The notes beneath the pieces are model-generated. The model ran no database searches, was not told where the DNA came from, and worked only from the letters and a program-made list of their open reading frames with translations. A DNA stretch of 42,417 bases from Betaproteobacteria bacterium (GTDB taxonomy: Bacteria; Pseudomonadota; Gammaproteobacteria; Burkholderiales; SG8-39): contig SCUF01000175.1 in NCBI GenBank assembly GCA_004298325.1, forward strand, positions 1 to 42,417. Reading direction: 5' to 3'. A program made the position numbers and the translations under genes. Of this stretch, positions 30,947 through 37,230 are shown piece by piece (position 1 is the stretch's first letter; each line of letters begins with the position of its first letter).

Positions 30947-32098
30947 ATGACATTCGACTTCGATACGCCGGTTGAGCGCGCCGGCACCTGGAGTGCGCGC
31001 TGGGAGAAATACGCCGGGCGCGACGTGATTCCGCTCTGGGTCGCCGACACCGATTTTCGCGCACCACCGGCGGTGCTGGAGGCGATGCACGCGCGCCTCG
31101 GGCACGGCGTGATGGGATACACCGCGCCGCCGGACGAGCTGCGCGCGGCGATCGTGGCGCGCATGCAGCGCTTGCATGGCTGGCGCATCGAGCCCGGCTG
31201 GATCGTGTTTCTGCCCGGTGTCGTGCCGGGACTTCATCTGGCGGCGCGCCATCTGATGACCTCCGGCGATCACGCTCTGCTGCCGACGCCGCTTTACCAC
31301 CACTTCAAGCGTGCGCTGGAGCTGGCGCAGCGCGTGCACACCGAAGTGCCGCTCGTGCTGCAGGCGGGCCGCTGGGTATTCGACGAGGAGCGGCTCGCGG
31401 CGAGCGTGCAACCGCAGTCCCGCCTGCTTTACCTCTGCAATCCGCAGAATCCCGGCGGCACGATCTTCACGCGCAGCGAGCTCCAACGCCTGGCCGATTT
31501 CGCCCTGCGCCACGACCTGTGGATCTGCTCGGACGAGATCCATTCCGAAATCCTGCTCGACGCGGGCAAGCCGCACGTCCCGGTCGCGAGTCTCGCGCCC
31601 GAAATCTCGCGCCGCAGCGTCACGCTCAACTCGCCCAACAAGGCGTTCAACTTCCCGGGCGCCGGCTGTGCCTGGGCGATCATCGAAGACGAGCGCCTGC
31701 GCGCGGCGTTTGCCGCGGATCATCACGCCACGATCCACGACCCTTCGGTGTTCGGCTTCATCGGTGCGCTGGCGGCGTACCGCGAAGGCGATGGCTGGCT
31801 CGCCGCGCAACTCGCTTACCTGCGCCAGCGCCGCGATCAGCTGGAGCAGTCGATCGGCACGCTGCCCGGGCTGGCGATGGCGCACGTCGAGGCGACCTAT
31901 CTTGCCTGGATCGATTGCGCGGGCCTCGACGTGCCTGACGCGCACGCCCTGTTTCTGCAGCACGGCGTGGCGCTGTCACCTGGCGCGCAGTTCGGCGACG
32001 CGCGCTTCGTGCGCCTCAATTTCGGCACTCAGCGCGCGCGTCTGGCGCTGGCGCTGGAGCGGATCGCCTCGGCGGTTTCGAGCACGCGCTCGAGGTGA
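30947..32098 (+). CDS. PatB/MalY-type PLP enzyme (C-S lyase or aminotransferase)
   Basis: 383 residues from ATG 30947. Fold-type I PLP enzyme of the MalY/PatB group: WVADTDFRAPPAV at the N-terminus is the group's hallmark. LCNPQNPGGT, CSDEIHSEILL (D196, which holds the PLP ring nitrogen) and SPNKAFNFPG (K232, the PLP Schiff-base Lys) follow. Members split cystathionine or cysteine conjugates to thiol, pyruvate and ammonia. Pure aminotransferase activity is possible. The start lies directly after the TRAP terminator with no clear ribosome site. The 3' end overlaps the convergent ChaC-like gene by 70 bp. Confidence 0.87.
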   Translation: MTFDFDTPVERAGTWSARWEKYAGRDVIPLWVADTDFRAPPAVLEAMHARLGHGVMGYTAPPDELRAAIVARMQRLHGWRIEPGWIVFLPGVVPGLHLAARHLMTSGDHALLPTPLYHHFKRALELAQRVHTEVPLVLQAGRWVFDEERLAASVQPQSRLLYLCNPQNPGGTIFTRSELQRLADFALRHDLWICSDEIHSEILLDAGKPHVPVASLAPEISRRSVTLNSPNKAFNFPGAGCAWAIIEDERLRAAFAADHHATIHDPSVFGFIGALAAYREGDGWLAAQLAYLRQRRDQLEQSIGTLPGLAMAHVEATYLAWIDCAGLDVPDAHALFLQHGVALSPGAQFGDARFVRLNFGTQRARLALALERIASAVSSTRSR

Positions 32099-32613
32099 GG
32101 ATCGGTCACGCCGAGCGCGTACATGTGCTCGAGCGTGTTGCGGATGTAGTCGGTGCAGCGGCCGCGCTGGCCAATGCCCTGGGCGACCAGCCGCGCGCGG
32201 CTGTGCACATCCAGTTCACGCGCGAACTGGGGATGCCGCTGATCGGCGACGAACGCGAGTGCGCGCACCCGCACACCGTGCGCGATTCGCACCGGCACCA
32301 ATCTTGCCTCGTAGACACGGCGCTGCATCTCGCGCTGCCAGAGGGCGGCCAGCACGCGGCGCACGCGCGCTGCAGGAATGCGAAACGCCATCCCCCAGCA
32401 CGAGCCGCCCCGGCACAGCCCCATCACCAGCCCGGGGCGCCGCTGCGTGCCGCGGTATCGCGTCGACAGGATGCACAGCGCGCGATGATAACCGCGAAGC
32501 AAGGCGACGCTTTTCTCGACGCAGCGAAAACCCGGCGACCACATGAGCGAGCCGTAGCCGAACACCCAGAGGTCTCCGCGCGGTCGCTGTTCCGCAATCT
32601 GCACCCTGTCCAT
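32029..32613 (-). CDS. ChaC-like gamma-glutamylcyclotransferase
   Basis: 194 residues from ATG 32613. An upstream ATG at 32625 lies inside the likely -10 box and is less probable. The N-terminal LWVFGYGSLMWSPGF holds the glutamate-binding YGSL loop of the GGCT fold. Later RGRCTDYIRNTLEHM and LGVTDPHLE match the bacterial ChaC pattern. ChaC enzymes cleave glutathione to 5-oxoproline and Cys-Gly. The last 70 bases are antisense to the end of the PatB-like gene. A divergent gene pair starts at 32676, with promoters probably sharing the short gap. Confidence 0.87.
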   Translation of the reverse strand: MDRVQIAEQRPRGDLWVFGYGSLMWSPGFRCVEKSVALLRGYHRALCILSTRYRGTQRRPGLVMGLCRGGSCWGMAFRIPAARVRRVLAALWQREMQRRVYEARLVPVRIAHGVRVRALAFVADQRHPQFARELDVHSRARLVAQGIGQRGRCTDYIRNTLEHMYALGVTDPHLERVLETAEAIRSSASARRAR

Positions 32614-32623
32614 CGCGGACGGC

Positions 32624-32633
32624 ATTATAGAAT
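32624..32633. promoter_or_regulatory. Overlapping divergent -10 boxes
   Basis: ATTATAGAAT reads TATAAT on the minus strand (32629-32624) and TAGAAT on the plus strand (32628-32633). Minus-strand transcription would begin within a few bases of the ChaC ATG, giving an almost leaderless mRNA. The two promoters probably compete. No strong -35 box is seen on either side. Confidence 0.5.
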
Positions 32634-32675
32634 CGCCGCCGGAGATCGAATCGCGCACCAAGGGTGAAACCTGGC

Positions 32676-33206
32676 ATGGCCGCACTCGACTGGCCGCAGC
32701 AAGTCCATCGCGCACTCAAGGAGGCGGGGGTACGCCTGGTTGCGTATGTGCCCGACGCCGGGCACAAGCGGCTGATCGAGCTGTGCCACGCAGACGCCGC
32801 GATGCGCGCCGTGACGCTGGCGACGGAGGAAGAGGGGATCGGCCTTGCGGCGGGCGCCTGGCTGGGGGGTGCGCGCAGCGCTTTGCTCATGCAATCGAGC
32901 GGCGTCGGCAATTGCATCAACGCGCTCGGCATGGTGCGCGAATGCCGGTTCCCGCTGGTGATGCTCGTCACGCTGCGCGGCGAATTCGGCGAATTCAATC
33001 CCTGGCAGGTGCCGATGGGGCAGGCGACGCCGGCGGTGCTGGAGGCGATGGGCGTGGTGGTGCAGAAGGTGGCGGCGGCGAACGAGGTAGCGCCGACGCT
33101 GGCCGCCGCCGCGCGGCTCGCATTCGACAGCTATGCGGCGGTGGCCATTCTCGTCTCGCAACGCGTCATCGGCATCAAGAGTTTCCACGAACAGGCCGCG
33201 CAATGA
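32676..33206 (+). CDS. Thiamine-diphosphate decarboxylase, alpha (PYR) subunit
   Basis: 176 residues from ATG 32676, with AAGGGTGA just upstream; GTG 32664 is an alternative. It resembles ComD or the N-terminal half of phosphonopyruvate decarboxylase: VRLVAYVPDAGHKRLIEL, then a Glu cluster EEEGIGLAAG (51-60), where one Glu would activate the cofactor, and MQSSGVGNCINAL. With the next gene it forms a split enzyme that decarboxylates a 2-oxo acid such as sulfopyruvate or phosphonopyruvate. The stop overlaps the ATG of the beta subunit (ATGA). Substrate is inferred only to the level of 3-substituted pyruvate. Confidence 0.8.
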   Translation: MAALDWPQQVHRALKEAGVRLVAYVPDAGHKRLIELCHADAAMRAVTLATEEEGIGLAAGAWLGGARSALLMQSSGVGNCINALGMVRECRFPLVMLVTLRGEFGEFNPWQVPMGQATPAVLEAMGVVVQKVAAANEVAPTLAAAARLAFDSYAAVAILVSQRVIGIKSFHEQAAQ

Positions 33207-33793
33207 AGGCGACCCTGCACCGGCGCGAAGTCGTTCGCACGTTGCTGGCCGAGCGCGGTGAGCTGCTGGTCGTCTCCGGGCTCGGTTCGACCTCTTGGGA
33301 TTGCACGGCCGCGGGCGATTCGCCGCTCACGTTTCCGCTCTGGGGTGCGATGGGCGTCGCCGCCATGACCGGCCTCGGGCTGGCACTGGCGCAGCCCAGG
33401 CGCCGCGTACTGGTGATCACGGGGGACGGCGAGATGCTGATGGGATTGACCTCGCTTGCCACCATTGGCGTGCAACGGCCGCGCAATCTGGCGCTCGCCG
33501 TCATCGACAACGAGCGCTACGGCGAAACGGGCATGCAGGCGACGCACACGGCGCACGGCGTCGACCTTGCGGCGATCGCGCGCGGCTGCGGCTTCGATGC
33601 CGCGCAGGTCGTCTGGCGGGAATCCGGCCTGAAGGCGGCCTGCCGCCGGCTGCGGGCCGGCGCCGGACCCGTCCTCGTGCAGATCAAGGTGGTTCCGGAG
33701 AAGCTGCCGCTGGCCCTCCCGCCCCGGGAAGGGGCCCTGCTCAAGGCGAGGTTCCGGCGCGCTTTGCTGGGGGCGGCAATGGACTCGGCCTGA
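33203..33793 (+). CDS. Thiamine-diphosphate decarboxylase, beta (PP) subunit
   Basis: 196 residues from ATG 33203. The thiamine-diphosphate motif is complete: GDG at 74-76, then 26 residues, then N103 in AVIDNERYGETG, which bind the cofactor through Mg2+. The preceding LWGAMGVAAMTGLGLALAQP is the usual contact region of ComE and phosphonopyruvate decarboxylase C-terminal halves. It is active only with the alpha subunit encoded immediately upstream. Nearby TRAP importer and C-S lyase genes allow a guess of organosulfur or sulfonate metabolism, but no sulfoacetaldehyde acetyltransferase is in the window. Confidence 0.82.
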   Translation: MKATLHRREVVRTLLAERGELLVVSGLGSTSWDCTAAGDSPLTFPLWGAMGVAAMTGLGLALAQPRRRVLVITGDGEMLMGLTSLATIGVQRPRNLALAVIDNERYGETGMQATHTAHGVDLAAIARGCGFDAAQVVWRESGLKAACRRLRAGAGPVLVQIKVVPEKLPLALPPREGALLKARFRRALLGAAMDSA

Positions 33794-33876
33794 GCCCGGC
33801 CCGTCAACCGGATCGGGACGGCCGCGTTATTCGCTGCGGTTCCCTCTTGAACCGCACCCCTCTGGAGGATTTGAGA

Positions 33877-34164
33877 ATGATGATCAAGAAACTGCTCGCG
33901 ACCCTGGTCGCTTCGGCGTTTGCCGCATCGGTCTTTGCCCAGGCGCAACCCGCCACCAAGGCAACCCCTGCAACCCCGGCGGCTCCGGCGACCCCGGCTG
34001 CGGCCGCGCCCGCTGCGAAGGCGACCCCGGCGACACCCGCCGTGAAGGCGGAACCTGCCAAGCCGGTGAAAGCCGCTGACGCGGGCGACAAGACCAAGAC
34101 CAAGGCCAAGGCCAAAGGCAAGACCAAGCCCAAGAAGAAGTCGAAGGACGAAAAGAAGTCCTGA
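33877..34164 (+). CDS. Small exported Lys/Ala/Pro-rich protein
   Basis: 95 residues from ATG 33877 with a GGAGGA ribosome site at about 33864. A signal peptide (MMIKKLLATLVASAFAASVF) is followed by a low-complexity middle of repeated ATPATPA units. The C-terminal third is almost entirely Lys with Ala, Thr and Asp. The mature protein would be strongly basic and unfolded. The composition resembles histone-H1-like tails, but the signal peptide points to the periplasm or outside. I recognise no family. It is followed by a strong terminator, which supports it being a real gene. A role in binding anionic polymers is only a guess. Confidence 0.7.
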   Translation: MMIKKLLATLVASAFAASVFAQAQPATKATPATPAAPATPAAAAPAAKATPATPAVKAEPAKPVKAADAGDKTKTKAKAKGKTKPKKKSKDEKKS

Positions 34165-34180
34165 GCCAGGCATCACCGTG

Positions 34181-34207
34181 AAAAACCCGGCCTAGTGCCG
34201 GGTTTTT
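34181..34207 (+). terminator. Intrinsic terminator after the Lys-rich gene
   Basis: AAAAACCCGGC (34181-34191) pairs perfectly with GCCGGGTTTTT (34197-34207) around a 5-nt loop. With A and T tracts on both sides it could work in both directions. Confidence 0.9.
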
Positions 34208-34535
34208 CATTTCTGGAATGTGGGTGGCCGCACGGCTGTTCTCGCGTGAGATCACTGTGTAAGATGAATTCTCATTTACGCACCCGCATGCGGATCCTCG
34301 AACGCCTGATCTGCCGCAGTACCCGCTCGCTGGCGGTGACGATCGGTTTTGCGCTGGCCGGCCCCTCACGGCGCCGCCCCGGTGCGCACTCCGACGGCCC
34401 CCGGACGACGACTCGAAGCTGCGCACCGATCCTTCCCGCCCGCCTGTTCGCTCCCTGCAGTCCACACTTCCTTCCCGCAGCTGCCGGCGCCACTGTCCGG
34501 TGCGGGCATTCCATCGTCCGAAAAGGAGAGCCATC
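34208..34535. other. Non-coding gap before the transglutaminase-like gene
   Basis: 328 bp with no gene that I can support. Around 34257-34280 there is a sequence with the look of a weak Fur-box (about 10 of 19 positions against the classical consensus, centred on GAATTC). A reading frame from 34264 has no family likeness and runs into the next gene. AAAAGGAGAG (34521-34530) is the ribosome site of the gene at 34536. Confidence 0.5.
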
Positions 34536-35627
34536 ATGGATCGCCGAACCTTTCTGAGCGCTTCCATCGCGGCGACCGCCGCAAGTGCCCTGCCCTGGCG
34601 CGAGACCGCAGCCAGCACCGGAGAATGGCGCAGTTACGAAGTGACGACCCGAGTCGCGATCCGCAACGCGCGCGGCGGCGCGCGCGCCTGGATTCCGCTG
34701 CCGATGACCGATGACTCGCCATGGCAGATCGCGCTCGGCAACAGCTGGAGCGGAAATGCCTCCCAGGCGCGGATTCATGCCGACGGCAAGTACGGCGCGG
34801 CGATCCTCGCCGCCGAGTGGCGCGATGGCGAATCGGCACCCGTGATCGAGGTGAGCAGCCGATTCAAGACGCGCGACCGGGTCACGGATTTCACGCGCCC
34901 CGACCCGAGGGCGGAACGGCTCGCGCCTGCCGAGGTGGCGTTCTACACCGCACCCACCGAGCTCATTCCGACCGACGGTATCGTCCGGGAAACCGCGCAT
35001 GAGATCGTGAAGGGCGCGAAGAGCGACATCGAAACGGCGCGTGCGATCTATGATTGGGTGGTCGAGAACACCTTTCGCGATCCCAAGACCCGCGGCTGCG
35101 GCTGGGGCGACATCAAGGCGATGCTGGAGACTCGCAACCTTGGCGGCAAGTGCGGCGACCTGAATGCATTGTTCGTCGGTTTGGCGCGCGCGGCAGGCGT
35201 GCCGGCGCGCGACGTCTACGGCATCCGGATCGCGCCGTCGCTCCACGGCTACCGCAGCCTTGGCGTCGGTGCTCCCGTCATCAGCAAGGCGCAACACTGC
35301 CGTGCGGAGTTTTTCGCCCGGGGCTTCGGCTGGGTCCCGGTGGATCCTGCTGATGTGCGCAAGGTGGTGCTCGAGGAACCGCCCGCCAATCTCAAGATCG
35401 ACGACCCGAAGGTGGTCGCGGCGCGCAAGCGCCTGTTCGGCAGCTGGGAAATGAACTGGCTCGCGTACAACATGGCGCACGACGTCACGCTGCCTGGCGC
35501 CACGGTGAAAGGGCCCAGGCTGCCCTATCTCATGTACGTCAATGGTGAAACCGGGGGCGAGCGCCTCGACCCGCTCGAGCCCGACGGTTTCCAGTACGAA
35601 ATTCTCACCAGCGGAGTCAGGGCCTGA
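34536..35627 (+). CDS. Exported transglutaminase-like protein (Tat signal)
   Basis: 363 residues, ATG 34536 with a good ribosome site. The N-terminus DRRTFLSASIAATAASA is a twin-arginine signal, so the folded protein is likely exported to the periplasm. The transglutaminase-like core (about 160-275) carries the Cys-His-Asp triad: C206 in GGKCGDLNALFVGLARAAG, H254 in QHCRAEFF, and D270 in VPVDPAD. Proteins of this kind act as proteases, amidases or crosslinkers; the substrate is unknown. It is the first of four closely spaced genes. Its TGA overlaps a likely CTG start of the thioredoxin-like gene. Confidence 0.83.
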   Translation: MDRRTFLSASIAATAASALPWRETAASTGEWRSYEVTTRVAIRNARGGARAWIPLPMTDDSPWQIALGNSWSGNASQARIHADGKYGAAILAAEWRDGESAPVIEVSSRFKTRDRVTDFTRPDPRAERLAPAEVAFYTAPTELIPTDGIVRETAHEIVKGAKSDIETARAIYDWVVENTFRDPKTRGCGWGDIKAMLETRNLGGKCGDLNALFVGLARAAGVPARDVYGIRIAPSLHGYRSLGVGAPVISKAQHCRAEFFARGFGWVPVDPADVRKVVLEEPPANLKIDDPKVVAARKRLFGSWEMNWLAYNMAHDVTLPGATVKGPRLPYLMYVNGETGGERLDPLEPDGFQYEILTSGVRA

Positions 35628-36124
35628 CGCGTCGACCGTGGCTCGCCGCAGCGCTTGCGCTGATTGCGGGCGTGGCAGTCGCGCAGGATCTCAGACCTTG
35701 GGGCGGCGGCGCGACGCCACCGCTCGCGCTTTCCGACCTGCAGGGAACGCCGCACCGCCTCGACGCCTATCGCGGCAAGGTCGTGCTGGTGAATTTCTGG
35801 GCCACCTGGTGCGAGCCCTGCCGTGAGGAAATGCCGGGTATCGAGCGCCTGCGGGCGTCGCTCGCGGGGCGGCCCTTCGCCGTGCTCGCGGTGAATCTGG
35901 CCGAACCGCCGTCCCGCATCCGCGCTTTCCTCGAAAGGATGCCGCTCGGCTTCCCGGTGCTGCTCGACCACGACACGACGGCGGCGAAGGCCTGGAAGGC
36001 CCGTGTGCTGCCTGCCAGTTTCCTGATCGACGCCGACGGTAGAATTCGCTATTCGCACGTCGGGGAAATCGATTGGTCGCAGGAACACGCGCGGCGCGCG
36101 GTCGCCGCTTTGCTGCCGCGCTGA
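35624..36124 (+). CDS. TlpA-family thiol-disulfide protein, probable CTG start
   Basis: 166 residues if started at CTG 35624, which forms CTGA with the preceding stop. No ATG, GTG or TTG lies in a useful in-frame position upstream. The first standard codon (GTG 35672) would remove most of a clear signal sequence, TRRPWLAAALALIAGVAVAQ. The thioredoxin fold has NFWATWCEPCREEMPG with the redox pair C63 and C66, and a cis-Pro region VLPASFLIDADG. TlpA/ResA proteins reduce disulfides in the periplasm, often for cytochrome maturation. The client here is unknown. The 3' end overlaps the next gene by 52 bp. Confidence 0.78.
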   Translation: MTRRPWLAAALALIAGVAVAQDLRPWGGGATPPLALSDLQGTPHRLDAYRGKVVLVNFWATWCEPCREEMPGIERLRASLAGRPFAVLAVNLAEPPSRIRAFLERMPLGFPVLLDHDTTAAKAWKARVLPASFLIDADGRIRYSHVGEIDWSQEHARRAVAALLPR

Positions 36125-36894
36125 TCCTGGCGGCAGTCGCAGCGGGTGCGCGCGCCCAGGACGACGAGATACGGCCGCCGTTCGTCACGACGCCGGACGA
36201 GGTCGTGGAGCGGATGCTGGCGCTCGCCGGCACGCGCGCCGACGATTTCGTCATGGATCTCGGCTCGGGCGATGGCCGTATCGTGATCGCGGCGGCAAGG
36301 AAGTTCGGTGCGCGCGGGCTCGGCGTCGACATCGATCCGAAACTGGTTGCGCTGTCGCGCGAAAACGCGCGCCGCGCCGGCGTCGAGGCGCTCGCCCGCT
36401 TCGAAGAGCGCGACGTGCTCGCCACCGATCTTGCGCCGGCCACGGTGGTGACGATCTACCTGCTGCCCTGGCTGGTCGACCGGCTGCAGCCGAAGCTGAT
36501 GCACGAGCTGAATCCGGGAGCGCGCATCGTGGCGCACGCCTTCGCCATGAAGGGCTGGAAGCCGGATCGCAGCGAGCACTTGCGCGTGGTGCGGCCCGAG
36601 CGCGGCCAGAGCGGCGAGAGCAGCCTGTTCCTGTGGACCGTGCCGGCAGAGGCCCGCGGCCACTGGCGCGCCGGCGACTGGCAGCTGCGCGTGCACCAGA
36701 ATTTCCAGGAGATCGAAGTCGAGTTGACCGCGGGCGGCGCCCCCCTGGCGGTTCGGGCGGCGAAGCTGGAGGGGCGCGCGATCGGCTTTTCGGGGCCGGA
36801 GTTCGCGTTTCGCGGCCGCGTCGAGGGCAGCGCGATCCAGGGCGAGCTCACACGCGGGATCAGGACCGAACCGATCACCTTCCGGAGGGATTGA
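36073..36894 (+). CDS. SAM-methyltransferase-fold protein with signal peptide
   Basis: 273 residues from TTG 36073. The N-terminal RRFAAALILAAVAAGARAQ looks like a cleavable signal. The methyltransferase core follows with motif I FVMDLGSGDGRIVIAA (about 59-74), then GVDIDPKLVALS and a TIYLLPWLVDRL segment. The C-terminal 90 residues form a beta-rich domain. A SAM-dependent enzyme outside the cytosol would lack cofactor, so either the hydrophobic stretch is an uncleaved anchor with a cytosolic domain, or the domain has another role. The start is uncertain, but the hydrophobic segment lies before the conserved core in any case. Confidence 0.72.
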   Translation: MVAGTRAARGRRFAAALILAAVAAGARAQDDEIRPPFVTTPDEVVERMLALAGTRADDFVMDLGSGDGRIVIAAARKFGARGLGVDIDPKLVALSRENARRAGVEALARFEERDVLATDLAPATVVTIYLLPWLVDRLQPKLMHELNPGARIVAHAFAMKGWKPDRSEHLRVVRPERGQSGESSLFLWTVPAEARGHWRAGDWQLRVHQNFQEIEVELTAGGAPLAVRAAKLEGRAIGFSGPEFAFRGRVEGSAIQGELTRGIRTEPITFRRD

Positions 36895-36895
36895 G

Positions 36896-37207
36896 ATGAA
36901 TGCGCGCACCCCCGACGAATCGGACGTATGGGAAGCGCTGCGCACGGTCGTCGATCCGGAGGTCGGTGAAAACGTGGTCGAGCTCGGCCTGGTTTATCGC
37001 GTGCTGTGCGCGCCGGGGCGCGTCGAAGTGGATCTCACCATGACTTCGCCGGCCTGCCCGCTGGCGGGGTCGATCGCCGAGGACGCGGAACACGCGGTGC
37101 GCGGCGCCTGCGACGAGGCGCACGAGGTGTGCGTCGCAATCGTCTACGAGCCGCCGTGGACACCCGAGCGCATGAGCGAGATCGCCCGCAAGCGCTTCGG
37201 CTGGTAG
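36896..37207 (+). CDS. MIP18/DUF59-family Fe-S assembly factor
   Basis: 103 residues, ATG 36896, one base after the previous stop. The MIP18 (SufT/PaaD N-terminal-like) fold is shown by VVDPEVGENVVELGLVYRV, the DPE motif, and TMTSPACPLA, whose Cys is the conserved cluster- or metal-binding residue of the family. Such proteins help mature Fe-S enzymes. It closes the group with the transglutaminase-like, TlpA-like and methyltransferase-fold genes. The stop lies 23 bp from the convergent FAD dehydrogenase gene. Confidence 0.87.
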   Translation: MNARTPDESDVWEALRTVVDPEVGENVVELGLVYRVLCAPGRVEVDLTMTSPACPLAGSIAEDAEHAVRGACDEAHEVCVAIVYEPPWTPERMSEIARKRFGW

Positions 37208-37230
37208 TCCTGGTCGGCCCGCGCGGCGCC

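Noticed and set aside
34257-34280. Fur-box-like sequence around GAATTC
   Set aside because: Only about half of the consensus positions match and no iron-related gene follows, so it is mentioned only in the gap description.
34195-34557. Plus-strand open frame of about 120 codons in the gap before the transglutaminase-like gene
   Set aside because: No ribosome site, composition unlike a folded protein, and it runs past the well-supported start at 34536.
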